Shown here: positions 12,190 to 23,459 of the stretch, piece by piece
Layout: every line of letters begins with the position of its first letter
How positions within the stretch are numbered: position 1 is the first letter of the stretch
Source of the DNA: Harmothoe impar
Taxonomy: Eukaryota > Annelida > Polychaeta > Phyllodocida > Polynoidae
Assembly (NCBI GenBank): GCA_947462335.1
Contig: OX381721.1
Span: 8,432,001 to 8,496,000 of the forward strand
Reading direction: 5' to 3'
DNA length: 64,000 nt
Made by a program: the position numbers and the translations under genes
The notes under the pieces: model-generated
Told to the model about the DNA's origin: nothing
Database searches by the model: none
Seen by the model: the letters and a program-made list of their open reading frames with translations, nothing else

Positions 12190-12600
12190 CACACCCACAC
12201 ACTGACATGGCTGCTTGTCCGTCCCCTCGCCTGCTGCTGCCGCTGCTGTTATTGGTGAGAGGCGCGGCGGCCTCATTGACACATTGCCACAGCGCCAGTA
12301 GTCGTAGCCTTGCGTTAAAAAGCGGGAGGATTTCAAAGTTAATAATAGTGCCCCCGTGCACGGCCCTCAATGGGCAGCGCGCCGGGTCGGCACCGGGGGT
12401 GGGGGCAGCCGCAGCCGCCGGAGACATTATTTCACGGCAACGCAACATGGGCCGATAGGGAAAATTAGCATGTGACACTGAATTATCCGAATGGGGCCCG
12501 CTCCGCCGGCGCCAGCGACTGAAAAACCACCAGCGCCCAAGATCAGATAAGGCGTCGGGGCCCGGCGCGGGTTTTTGACACCTTTTCTTCCATTCTCCTT
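12190..12600. promoter_or_regulatory. CpG-rich block 2 with developmental-enhancer-like motifs
   Basis: This GC-rich block contains a TCF/LEF-type word (TTTCAAAG near 12330), a GATA-type AGATAAGG near 12545, Sox-type CCTTTGTC near 12597 and dense CpG (GGGTCGGCACCGGGGG). The 280-codon minus-strand frame across it has no recognisable domain and is probably a by-product of GC composition. Enhancer or promoter identity is inference. Confidence 0.35.
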
Positions 12601-12675
12601 TGTCTGCGTTTATCACCGTTTGCGTTTGTCGAGAGCAGAAAGTAGAGGAGCATTGCAGCCTGCACAACCTCAGTA

Positions 12676-12882
12676 TTAACCCTTTAGGTGCAGCATATTG
12701 TGGCTTCTGTCGTCATGATGCATGAATGCAGGCGAGTAACTCGCCGGTGCTTCATCGACAGTTCCCAATGCTTTCAAAGGATCGATGTTATGCGCCGGTG
12801 AGTAACTTAGCGGTGCTGCTTTGGTGCACCATGTCGACACTTCAACATGAAACATTGCTGCATCCTTCCTTCATTAACTGGT
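12676..12882. mobile_element. TTAA-ended double-palindrome MITE, copy 4, right end lost
   Basis: It begins TTAACCCTTTAGGTGCAGCA. The first GAGTAACTCGCC palindrome is recognisable, then homology fades after GTGCACCATGTCGACAC. The exact right boundary is uncertain. Confidence 0.65.
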
Positions 12883-13699
12883 TAGTCATTGCTGTTGGTT
12901 ATATTCACTCTCTGATGTCTCCCTCCCTGTATAAAACCCCCGACACTGCAGAGTTCACGAACTGTACCAATGGACAACAGATCAGATCTATAGTCTACAC
13001 CAAATGCAACCATTTTGTTATTCACATCCCACCTACAATGTGACAGAGGGGAATAGATAACACATTTCGTTCTTCTCTCATTGGTGATAGCAATCTGATA
13101 AACAATAGCCTTGTCAACTCCTTTCTTTCCTCTCTCACCTTCTCACCCCTTCTCATTTTGTGTCCGCTTTTTCCGTGCAACAGTTGTGAGTTGTATTATA
13201 ACTCAGTCCTTGCATGGATATTTATTTATTAATGTCCTATCCTTACACCTTCAATAAGCTCGCCATGAAATCGATCGATTGATCTCAGAAGCCATATGTG
13301 TGCAGCTCAAATTACCGTCCACGTATACTTTCATCTTTGTCAATTTTGATTGTAACCAAAACAGCACTCTCATCCTACTTTAATTTATTTCATCCCTGAT
13401 TTTTTTTCTGTTCATCACACCTTGATATAATGACTAGATATTGTATATTATCTCTCACAAATTCACGGTCCATGCAGTCTCAGTGAAAAAATATATAGGA
13501 GTTTCCATTCAACGCGGGCTACATCTGCCAGAAGCCCTGCAAAAGGGATGCTCCTTCCACAAATGCACATATGCCATACACTTCAGGATTCGTCTGCAGA
13601 TGTTTTCTGATGAGAGGAAATACACGGAAGTAAAAAATGGAGAAAATATCCCAGCTCAGGATTGAAGTGAAATAGAGGAACACTTACTTGCCAGCATTG
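12883..13699. other. AT-rich spacer between CpG blocks, no gene recognised
   Basis: The short open frames here show no family features. Confidence 0.5.
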
Positions 13700-14410
13700 A
13701 GTGTAATCCTGTGACCGGCTGTACGCACGCCGGCTGTATGCCGTACAATGTACGCACGACTGTACGCACGGTGAGGGCGGGCGTCGTGCACACAGCACCG
13801 CGAACAGACGTGGCGTGGATCTCACAAAACGTGCACCTCACGCGCAGAGATGCTATCTCCCTTCACGCCCTTGTCGCTAATTGATCCGCGGCGCCGTCAC
13901 CATTCACCCCTGATTCCACACCAGCAGCAGCGGCAGCCGCAGCAACCTGCCCGGGTGAATGAAGCTCTCTCTCTAAGCTGAGCCGCGGCTGAACCTCGCT
14001 TCGTAAATCGTTCACTAGCTAAAGTTCACTATGGGTGCTGGATGAAAATTCAAATTGTTCGCTCGGTGGCTGACCCTAAAAAGTGTTACGACACGAGCTG
14101 GCCCTCCGACCAAGTCGCATTGGCTCCGGTGAAGTGTTTGAAACTTAAAGGTCAGCAAGGGTCGCCGGTGACGACAACAGGCTCGACACACATCAAAAGC
14201 ACGAGTAGCATCGGCGTCAAAGGACGGACCCGGGTAATAAAACCTGATTGCTGTATCCCCCAAGGATCAACGCTGGGTCCGAATATTTTTTTCTCCCTAC
14301 ACTATTTTTTGGTAGTTATCCATAAAGTTGCCCATACGGTGCCTGCAAGGGATGTGAGGGTTGAATACAAGCGGATGGCATTCGGCAAGCGCTTCACACC
14401 TTACTTATAT

Positions 14411-14487
14411 ATCCAAGGTTGTCCCAAGTTGTCCAAGGTTGTCCAGGGTTGTCCAGGGTTGTCCAAGGGTGTCCTGGGCTGTCCTGG
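14411..14487 (+). repeat. Short tandem repeat of about 11 bp (TTGTCCARGG)
   Basis: TTGTCCAAGG, TTGTCCAGGG and close variants follow each other about seven times. The GCPGLS-like peptide in one frame is a by-product. Confidence 0.7.
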
Positions 14488-14762
14488 TGGCGCGGGTGGC
14501 GTCGCGGGTCGGTCTGTGTGGCCTGCTGGTTCCGCCTCCGGACGCCGTGTGGTCCGCGTCGTCGCCGTGTGGTGGCGCCAGCGTCGGTAAGGGTGGTATC
14601 CGGCGGTGGTCGGGCGTCCCAGGCTGCACTTCGGACGTCGGCAGCGCTGGGCGAGGGGGTGGGAGGAAGGGAGTTCAGAAGTAGAAAGGGAGGGAGGGGT
14701 GTGGGTGAGTGGGTTGGGGGTCTACTCAGTCTTTCTTACTTTTCTCTCCCCTACTCTCCCAG

Positions 14763-14820
14763 CGCCGTTACAGTGGCGACCTCCGGTGGCAGGTGCGGGC
14801 AGCAGAGTTCCGGTCCCGCG
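14763..14820 (+). other. Candidate 58-bp internal exon bounded by splice-like signals
   Basis: A long pyrimidine tract ending CTACTCTCCCAG (to 14762) precedes this segment and a consensus donor GTGAGTGAC starts at 14821. All three frames are open across the 58 bp, so the frame cannot be chosen. It sits in the CpG-rich block with other donors. This is only a splice-signal argument; no protein family is recognised. Confidence 0.2.
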
Positions 14821-15299
14821 GTGAGTGACATATGCCAGGGTGGAGGTCTCACTGCACATGCGCGGTCCTTCTATGCACATGCGCACTGCGTTGAGGGGCC
14901 AACTGTTTTGTTATAATACGGAAGGTGCTCGGGGCGCACACACGGCCCCACCCACTCTCCTACTCCAACCTCGGCACCTCTCTCCTACACCCCCCCCCCC
15001 CCCCCAGCTCCCCCTCACCCCCCGCCCCCCGGTGGCCGATATTGAACAGGCAGGACAGATAAAGTCAGTATCAGGGCGCGCCTCGGTCACAGCGACCACA
15101 CGGCGCCGCGCTGCCCTCCCGTGCAGCACCGCCCCGCCCCCACCTCATATATCTCCCACTAAAGAGCCCGATCCAATACACGCCATTGTCCGCGCCCACC
15201 ACGCCCCCTGCTCTTTTGTATCCACTTTTTGGGTGGCGTCAAAGAGCCCCGGCTCCCTGAGCTGCCTACCCCGGCGCTAATTAAGCCGTCGGCTGTCGG

Positions 15300-15420
15300 C
15301 GTGGGCCGGGGGCGGGGCGGGCTGGGCTGAGCGCGGCGGGGGGCGGTGGGAGCGGGCTGGACGCCTTAATCATCCTCCAATCAGCGCGCGGGGCGCTGCT
15401 AGGTGCAGGAGGCAGGCCGG
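15300..15420 (+). promoter_or_regulatory. GC-box/CCAAT promoter and putative non-coding first exon with strong donor
   Basis: GGGGGCGGGGCGGGC (near 15308-15322) and GGGGGCGGTGGG (near 15339) are Sp1-type GC boxes. CCAATCAGCG follows with CCAAT at 15377-15381. About 40 bp further, CAGGCCG/GTAAGTATG is a near-perfect splice donor with GT at 15420-15421. No ATG lies between the CCAAT box and the donor, so a first exon here would be 5' untranslated. Order and spacing fit a TATA-less vertebrate- or invertebrate-type promoter. Confidence 0.4.
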
Positions 15421-15425
15421 TAAGT

Positions 15426-16348
15426 ATGTCCTCTGTGGGCAATTACTGGTAGCGGGACGACTCCCGTCACCGGGCAGCCACAGGAGGAAGGAAGAGGGGA
15501 GGTCTCCAGGAGGGAGGACTAGATATACCGGAAGCAGCAGTTGGTCGCCTGTTATAATCCATATTTTACCCATTAACTCTCCCTTATAAATAACACATTT
15601 GCTCATAAGACAGTGTTCCTATGTCCATGTGAACATGACTCTCTAGTTTACCCCGTTTTTTATCCTCTTTTTTTCGCGTATCATATACTCCTACATACCA
15701 GTATTCCCCTCACATCAATTGCCACGTTAATCTATTATGTTTTGATCTCGAGACTCAAATGCGTTCTGTTTTGAATGTTAGCAGCTTTTGAATGACTACC
15801 TCATTCCTTCCTCTTCTTGAAGTGGCCTTGAGTTGACGGCTGAACGTCATTTTATTGCATTGTTCCAATATCCCTGTTCACACGTATTTCAGAGCTTGCA
15901 CATCTTGTCCAGACAAGGAACAATGGTTGTTATCAAACTGTGGTGAAGAAATATCTGACGACAAAATGCCACTTTACACCACAAAATTAACATCCCATTT
16001 AAAACACCACGAAGTTAACTTCCCACGCAGCAGTGAAAATAAAATTTGACATCCTGACCAACTGAAACAGCTTGTTTGTCAACAAGTCTAACCCACGCAT
16101 GGTTATGCATGAGGGGGTCAGAATCTGATGCTATCGTGTCATGGTCGAGACACTGTCTTTTTTGCCTCTATCTTTTTTTTGTTGAAAATCGTATGTCAAT
16201 CGATATATTGCTGGTGCAATTCTGATTTTCAATTTGAAATATCATTTGATATGCATTGCCTATGTACAACGCACGTTTTCTTTATCATAACTGAAACATT
16301 TTTACAAGTAGACACTATCCATCTAAAGTAACCGATTCGTCTAGTATA
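15426..16348. other. AT-rich sequence downstream of the CCAAT promoter, no gene recognised
   Basis: If transcription starts near 15390, this would be first-intron sequence. A TATAAATA string is present near 15584, but nothing supports it as a promoter. Confidence 0.4.
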
Positions 16349-16450
16349 ATGTATGATTTCGGACCCAATATATGTTTAGATTCACTAGCGCGAAGTGATA
16401 GCGCGCCAGTAGATTTCAGCCTAACACAAGCCTATGAATATACTCGGCCC

Positions 16451-16489
16451 TATACTACTCACACCGCCACAAAACCCGTGAGTAGTATA
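16451..16489. repeat. Perfect 12-bp hairpin with a 15-nt loop
   Basis: The arms TATACTACTCAC (16451-16462) and GTGAGTAGTATA (16478-16489) are exact inverses. An outer pair GATAGCGC (near 16398) and GCGCTATC (near 16512) could extend the fold with a large internal loop. The left arm with one more base also recurs near 56584. Confidence 0.6.
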
Positions 16490-16629
16490 TGGAGATCTGG
16501 ATACGAATCGGGCGCTATCGCCACAGTCCTACCGTGAGTTATTTGGGGAGCTCGTGGAGCTCGTGGAAATGTTTCTCTCTCACGTCAGAGGTTCTGAGAA
16601 AAGGAGTTGCAGGATGAGGGGAGGGTGTG

Positions 16630-17290
16630 TGTCGGAGGGGGAGGGGGGGGGAGTAGAGCGGCAGCGGCGGGATCCGGCCCCGACCAAGCCCGACATGCAG
16701 GCCGGTATCAGCCGCCGACAGCCCGCCCGGACGCGGCCGCCTGCCAAGAAATTAATGAAGGCAGCGGTCATTTATAACGGGCCTGGTGAGCGCCCGGCCG
16801 CCGCAGATAGCTGCACCAATCCCCCACCATCCACTACCCCCCCCCCCTGACTACCACTCCTCCTCCAACTCCTACCCCACCTCCTCCTCCCGCCCAAATA
16901 ACGTCCCGCGACGCCCGTAAATCGCCGCTTGCCGCCACCGACGAAATCACCCGATTTGGGATCTTCTTCGTCGGCGGCGTCTTGATAGGGCCGACCCCCC
17001 TTTCCCCTCCCCTCCCCTCTCCCCCACTCCGCCCTGGATGGTGGTGAGTGGAGTGTAGGGTGCTGGGGTGGGAGTGGGGGTCTGGAGGAAAGCAGGATAA
17101 GCGTGGAGACGCGCGGAGCCGCATCTACCGCCCCCCGCGCGTCGCGCCGCGTCGTCCCGCCCCCGGCCCCCTCGGCCCCTCGGCCCCCCGGACTCTTTAC
17201 TCTTCCTCTCCCAGTCTCACCCCCGTGAATCATTATTGATTTTGGCGGCCAACTCGCTCCAAGGCCAGGATTTGTGACATTCGGTGTGTG
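16630..17290. promoter_or_regulatory. CpG-rich block 4 with homeodomain-type words
   Basis: Dense CpG (GGACGCGGCCGCC near 16730; GACGCGCGGAGCCGC near 17108). Motifs include AATTAATGAA near 16751, a Cdx/posterior-Hox type TTTATAAC near 16770 and a ONECUT-type TATTGATTTT near 17235. A 13-bp inverted repeat at 16933-16979 is listed separately. No coding exon is recognised; long frames reflect GC bias. Confidence 0.35.
16933..16979. repeat. Inverted repeat (12 of 13 bp) in the CpG block
   Basis: CGCCACCGACGAA at 16933-16945 is the inverse of TTCGTCGGCGGCG at 16967-16979 with one mismatch, separated by 21 bp. The spacer itself holds a small AAATC/GATTT hairpin. Confidence 0.55.
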
Positions 17291-18125
17291 AGGCCAGGAG
17301 CGGGGAGGTGGGTGAGGGGTATATATAGGGGAGGTTACGGTGGGAGGTTGGAGGGGTCAGGGTGCTATGTACGGCTTTATTTAACGCCTCACTCGCCGCT
17401 CACCACATCGCACCACTCTGGGCGGACAGGTCCTATAACGGACGTCACCCCCATAACAAGGACCGCAGCTGTTGGGGGAAAACTCTACCCACAACTTCTG
17501 GCTATAATATCAAAATCGTGTGTGTTTGTCTTATGCATGGTTCTATGTCCATTAAATCTTTAAATCAGAGAATCTACAGAATAATGCATATATAATTATA
17601 CAGATACCCAATCATGCTAAGCTTTTATATTAACGTTGTGGATTCTATAGAGAATTGTTCTATACCAGCTAATGGGACTAGTGGGAGATTGCTTCACTAA
17701 CAATGATACAGGCAAAGTTTAATGCTCATATGAATTTTAACCACGAATGTACAAAATCCTTTCAAATCCAGGGTGAGGCGACTTGCTTGAATACCTCACA
17801 ATTGTCTCACACTTGATATCTCTCACCTGCTTGTCACCAAATTTAGAACTCTTCATTTATATGCGCTTTGACAACCAGCGCTAGGTTTTTTGTTGATATC
17901 CTTGGCGAGTGCTGCAAGATTGGCAGGTAGTATCTGCATCGCTGTCAAATCAATGCTTTATCCAGCTCCTGATATGTTGTCATGTATAATTAGAAACTGT
18001 TTGTTAATTATAAATAGCCAAAATAAGTTACCTACTTGTTAAAAAGGTCAGACGCTTCTTTTCTGCCCATAAGGAATGAGGCTATGTATAATGATATGTT
18101 CTGAAAAATGAAAACCAACATAGAT
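17291..18125. other. AT-rich sequence, no gene recognised
   Basis: Nothing beyond short chance frames is seen. Confidence 0.5.
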
Positions 18126-18337
18126 TTAACCCTTTAATGATGTCGCTATGTCTCAAAATTTCTTATTCATCTCAAATGTTCACCAACACTGCTGCAATGC
18201 TGCATCATGCCAACCGGGGGTTACCCATTGGGCGGGTATAGATTGACCACCAACAAGTTATTCGGTATACCGCTACATTGACGCATCATTCCAGCAAAAG
18301 GACAATATACATCATTATGCAGCCCTTAAATGGTTAA
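18126..18337. mobile_element. TTAA-ended double-palindrome MITE, copy 5
   Basis: It begins TTAACCCTTTAATGATGTCG and ends GCCCTTAAATGGTTAA. The internal palindromes are worn; GCTGCAATGCTGCATCATGC is the clearest remnant. Confidence 0.7.
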
Positions 18338-18696
18338 CAGTACAGAGGGGTCAGGCATTCCCCCTGCATATTCTATACACCTGTACCAGTAACGGCACCC
18401 AGATGTTATCTGTCTCCTCAGCCTTAGTGTCTGCACTAAAGCTGTATATTTGATAGGTTCCATTTCTATGCTACAAAGATCCTATCTCATGGTCTATCCA
18501 AAGTTTGCATAAATCATGGAACTGGCGTTACAGTTTGCACATGTCAATGCATATTCATGACCATAACGTATGAGGCCAACAAAAACATGTTTCCACTTCC
18601 TAGATTTTAGATATGGCGAAATAAGGCCCACCCTGTATCTATAGGCATATTTTCTATCCTATTTTTCTATCATTTCAAAAATGTTACATGCACACA

Positions 18697-19004
18697 TTAA
18701 CCCTTACAGGACCAGAACTATTTGACCAAAGTAGGATATGTGCAACATAATTAGTGCACCATAAGTGAATCTGCAACAATTGAATTTATTGTTTTGACAT
18801 AGGGTTCATATTACATTTCCTGAAAGCTGTTGCAGTAACCTATCTCATGCTAGACCCTCTGTATGAGAAAAATACAAATTTTGGTAACCATAGCAACCAG
18901 AAACGTCCATTTATTTAATTCATCACACTTTATACTAGATATACAGATATGTGCAAAATACGCCATTTCACGCCATTTTACGCCACTGGGCCCCTAAGGG
19001 TTAA
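18697..19004. mobile_element. Second TTAA-ended MITE family (TTAACCCTTACAGG), short copy
   Basis: The ends TTAACCCTTACAGG and CCCCTAAGGGTTAA are inverse. Inside, CAGAACTATTTGACCAA and GGTAACCATAGCAACC match the 713-bp element at 58873-59585, so the two are relatives of different length. Near the right end a tandem of CGCCATTTTA-type 10-mers is present. Confidence 0.7.
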
Positions 19005-19231
19005 AGAGAAAATTGTAAGGTTACCAGCAATATTGTCTGCATTTTTCTAAATGACCTTAACCTAGTCTAGATTTCCCTGACTCTGTCACAGGAAACACAC
19101 ATTTTCTCTTCTAATTGAATATTCATAACTATTTGTTCTACCTTATGCAATAACTCCAGCAGACGTTTATAGATTATGATGACATTTATTACGGGCCCTT
19201 CTCCCCAACCCCTCGAGTCGAGTCCAGTATA

Positions 19232-19458
19232 GTTCTTTACTGCACTAAGCTCCTTTTGTTGTCATGGTGCATACGTCAGCGCTGGCGAGTTACTCGCCGG
19301 TGCTGTGTTGTTGTTTCATGGGGACCATGCGGTATATTGTGTCAGACCATTAAGGTTGTCACATGTTGCATGGATGCAGCCCTGTCGAGTTACTCGCCAG
19401 GGTTGTTTCATGCAACTTGTGTATACACAAAAGCACCATGATGCCTTTAAATAGTTAA
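19232..19458. mobile_element. TTAA-ended double-palindrome MITE, copy 6
   Basis: Two intact GGCGAGTTACTCGCC-type centres (near 19283 and 19385, the second as TCGAGTTACTCGCCA) are seen. The left end has lost its TTAACCC (GTTCTTTACTGC); the right end is CCTTTAAATAGTTAA. Confidence 0.75.
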
Positions 19459-22218
19459 AGAAGTGACCAGACTCCCCATGATAGATGGTGATGAAGGACT
19501 CTATCAGGCAATAAATCTCAGAGCTTCATGTTAACATTATTATTTCCCCCAGGAGTCGCAGATGTCTGTAGTTAATCACAGCTTCATATCGATAACAGGA
19601 AGATAACATCTAACAAAGTGTACCCACCCCAGCACACGCAATATGCTGCACAAGGAGGCCTGAAGATGCATTTGGCATTGGCGTAGGCAACATGAATTTA
19701 TCCTTAACTCTTTATCGACAGCATGGTTCCAGGCGCGTTACCAGGGCTACAAGTCATGCTCTCCGGTGCCTTAGTGCAGCATGTGACCATTGCGATTTTA
19801 TTGAAGCCGATATAATGTCATACCAAATTGCTTTTGGTTATGGTCTAGCTCTTCTAGCATATTGTGCAAAAGAATAGCTATAAATGGGAGTAATACAATA
19901 CATTGCCATGGCATAAATCATCTATAGAGTAGTCGAAAGATTACACTCATGAATCCATTTCAATGTGTATATATACTGCTTTTATTTGAAGGACAAGGTT
20001 AAACTGGTCCCAATGTCAGCCAAAAGGATGTGCATGTCAATACAAATAATACGTTCCTGCACTTCCCCATACCTCTATGTTGCAGGTTCAAAGTACATGC
20101 ATGATACATCTAGATGTGTGTACTATCTTGGCAATACTGTAGATTCATCACCCATCATAAAGTCAAAGTCTTCCCATCATCTGACTCTCCACGGAGGAAC
20201 AGAAAGGACGGTTGATGCAACATCACAACCATCACATGGAATAATATGGAGCAATTTCATGCACTCAAAGAGATAGAGCCGTATATAGCGATGGGCATAT
20301 CTATACCCTGCTATGATGAAGGTAATGCACATTGTAGTATTTCCAGAAGTAAAGCTTTGCGGGGGACTATTCTGTATACATCAAGCTACTTATAGTTCTA
20401 GAGGTTTCATCGGTTAAGGAATATCCATCAATTCTAGCCTAAATAATGGGACAGAAATAAAAAAAATAAAGTCAGTTCTCCCACAGCACACATAATGCAG
20501 CAAATGTGTAATGACGATGTAAGAAAGATGGTCTGAGACCTCTGAAGGTGGTATGGCCTCGAAGACATTTCCTGGAATGAAGTAACCCAAAGCGTGTTTC
20601 CCAATAAACCGAGCCATAAGAAAAGATTTAGTTTCCCCAAAGGGTCGATGATGCAGAACACTGCCAATAACATAACATTGTCAGAAGTGGTCAGAATGGG
20701 AACTGTGGTAGTGGACCTATGAGGTGGTAGGTGGCCATTTAGACCATGCAGGAGGGCTGTAGGGTGGTCGAGGTGCTGTATGGGGTGAAGGGTGGCTGAG
20801 GGTGGAGGCTGTGGAGGGTGTGGAGGCCTATGACCTCAGCCACCTTTGTATAGAACCAAAGTCACATGCCCTAACAAAGATAAAATCAGGACCCTGCAGG
20901 CAATAGCTCGCATTCATGAAATCTGTGCTCTCCAAAGTACCTTCTCACTCCTTCCCATGACATGAGTCACTCTGATATTGCCACACCATCCAGAAATATA
21001 TATCAAGTATAACAAAAAGGAAAAAGAATGGTGGTTATTTTCGCCCCAAAGGTCTCATCTGCAGAGGACTCCTGTATATATGAATGAGACCAAGTGGGTG
21101 GTGGGCTGATCGGGTGGTCAGACCATGCAGGGGGGCTGTAGGGTGGTCGGAGATTCTGTGGGGGCAGGAGGGAGGGGGGGGGGGTTCTGTAGGTTGATAG
21201 GAGGTGAGGGATGGAGGAGGGTATAGACGGCAGCTTTGGGAGTATTGTGGGAGGTGGCAGCGTTCACAGACCGTTGTATGGGGTCCCGCCAACTTTCTGA
21301 CAGCTAGTCAAAGAGCCATGCATCAACCTTACCCCCTGTCCACCGCCCCACCCCAGCGCCTGCTCCCCCACGCCGCCTCAGCCTTCTCTAGCAGACTGCT
21401 GACCTTGTTACAATGCTATAGGAGCAGCCTGACCTTGTATAGCACCACATCTCACACCATAGATATTAGCCAAAGTTACCATTTATGGACATGTAACTTA
21501 GACCTGTGTAACTTAGTTGACATTTCCTGTTCTTTCCAATATTTTATTGATTTCCATATTGCTATATTCTGATTACATTTTATATATAAATGCTGTTGAG
21601 ATCAGCAGCGCAGCCTCCATAGCATGACTTTGCTCTTTTTTAGACAATCGGATAATTCAATGCATCTAAAGTATTATCCTGGTAACTGTTTCCCAAAAAG
21701 GTGAAATTGAAAGTCTTACTAAAAACAGCAAAATATATTATACTTCCACAACTATTTAAGTAATAGTATCCATAAGGCTACATTAATCCCATACATCCAC
21801 ATTGTTTTAGTTTGCTGATGCACACATTGTAAAAGTTTAAGCCTATAAAACTCAAACTCAAATTCAAAGACAAAATTAAAATGAGATTTTATACACTTCA
21901 CCGCTTTTCATCGGAAATCAAATCACATAATCTGATCAGTTGCAAAATCGATGTTAGTCTCCTCAATGATAGCCCTGCAACCTCCCAGGTTATTCTGTGT
22001 TTTTTTAATAGCTTGCACATCCTAATTGTTATCTTCGCGCTCAAACTAGCACTCCTTTAGATACTTCAATGTATCAATGAAGATTCCCTCTGGCGAAATT
22101 GATGAAAGTTGTTTGAAGCTGCTGATATGCAGACCCCACAATGGGGAGCAGGGACATCACTTTGTGAGGTGGATAAAGGGACGTGCACAGAGCACGTTCA
22201 CAGGGTAGGCTCCTTAGT
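19459..22218. other. AT-rich sequence with small duplications, no gene recognised
   Basis: A fragment of the double-palindrome family lies near 19702-19795 (TTAACTCTTTATCGACAGCA at its left). A 30-bp G-rich motif (AGACCATGCAGGRGGGCTGT) occurs twice, at 20741-20770 and 21120-21149, in otherwise GGTGG-rich DNA. No coding region is supported. Confidence 0.5.
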
Positions 22219-22471
22219 CATTTAAGGGCCGTATATTGCTTTAGTGTCTTATCTCCTTTGTCGCCATGATGCAATAATGTAACCCTAGTAAGGCTTCCCG
22301 CCAGGGCTATTTGGATGCATCATATCGACCCTTTAGGAGTGTATCAAGTACATATGGTCTATATACTGATTGAATGCAGCATTGGCGAGTTACTCGCCAG
22401 CGCTTCATTCATGCATCACAACGACCACAGTGCATGATGCATTAAATCACCATCCGACCGTTAAAGGGCTT
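22219..22471. mobile_element. TTAA-ended double-palindrome MITE, copy 7
   Basis: Left end CATTTAAGGGCCGTATATTGC, right end CCGACCGTTAAAGGGC. The second centre (TTGGCGAGTTACTCGCCAG near 22382) is intact; the first is worn. Confidence 0.75.
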
Positions 22472-23459
22472 TAGTAGTGCTCACAATGAGATTCTTCCCC
22501 AGATAGATGAGTCCTTTATTTCATTCATAAATGTGCGCTAAAGAGACACATATTTAGGTTATACAATGGAGAGGCTACATTTGAATAAGATCTGAATCTA
22601 GATTCTAGAACCTTAAGATCAGTTCCCAGATCAGTGTCCTCGCGAGGACATGGAAGGGGTGTGTGTGTGTGTGTGTGTGAAAAAGCAACCACTTATTAAG
22701 GATATGTGAAGCATTTCTGTTAATGAAAAGGGGTTGTGAGAGTAGAATTGAATTGAGTTATTGTATTGAATAGCTTGATGGTGTGTGTCGCAGGGTAGGA
22801 GTATCGAGGTTGGTAATTTCTGAAATTATAGAGCTCTATTCGATTCTGATATTCTGTTATAAAAGAGATAGTAGATAATGCACTGTGCTCAGAATGTAGC
22901 TCTGCGTTCAAATCAAACGAACCATCTTGAATCTGTGAACAAAACATCCAATGTTGTAAACTTTTTCAATGCACTATGGGGCATCGATGGTGGTTGTGAA
23001 CAATTACTTATGCAATGAGTCTAGACCTCGGTATATATTACTCACACAGGAAGGGAGGGTAATGCTTTTGCTATATGTTTTTGATAATGCATTAAAACAA
23101 CAGCGCCAAAATATCATTGGTCCGACTCAAAATAAAGCATGCAGAGGATATTACACTGGATGGAGGCTTACATTCGTCTTGGTACATGTAGTCCTTTCTA
23201 TGACATCCCCCTGGAGGATCACAAAATGCATCTGTCGTTAGATTGGATATCTCCAGTTTAATATGCGGCCCAGACTATAATTATTTCCAATGGATTTATT
23301 TGGGAATTGGGAATGTTATAAATATACAAATCAATTGGACTCAGCATGTTCCAATCTAACGAAACTGATATTTTTTTCCCACATTGAAAATGTGACATGC
23401 TGAGTATCCTTAGTATATTTTTCTATAGGTCTATTCTCAAGCAGAATCAGACAATCCCC
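22472..23459. other. AT-rich sequence with a short GT microsatellite
   Basis: A GT dinucleotide run of about 18 bp lies near 22661-22679. No gene recognised. Confidence 0.5.

Larger units (their letters stand above)
13700..15425 (+). promoter_or_regulatory. CpG-rich block 3: long island with NRF1-like sites and splice-like signals
   Basis: This is the longest CpG-rich region in the window. It includes two perfect NRF1-like sites (GCACATGCGCGG near 14854 and GCACATGCGCAC near 14877), a homeodomain-type CTAATTAAG near 15279, Sp1-type GC boxes near 15308-15320 and a CCAAT box at 15377-15381. Splice-like strings (acceptor at 14762, donors at 14821 and 15420) suggest that transcription, if any, runs on the plus strand. 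The 182-codon frame at 14042-14590 matches no family I know and includes a tandem repeat, so I do not call it as a gene. Probably the promoter region of a host gene whose coding exons lie outside or are unrecognised. Confidence 0.45.

Noticed and set aside
11825..12667. 280-codon minus-strand frame, the longest in the window
   Set aside because: It spans a purine-tract edge and a CpG-rich block, has no recognisable domain, and its composition shifts abruptly along its length.
14042..14590. 182-codon plus-strand frame in CpG block 3
   Set aside because: No family recognised, it includes an 11-bp tandem repeat, and opposing frames of similar length exist on the other strand.
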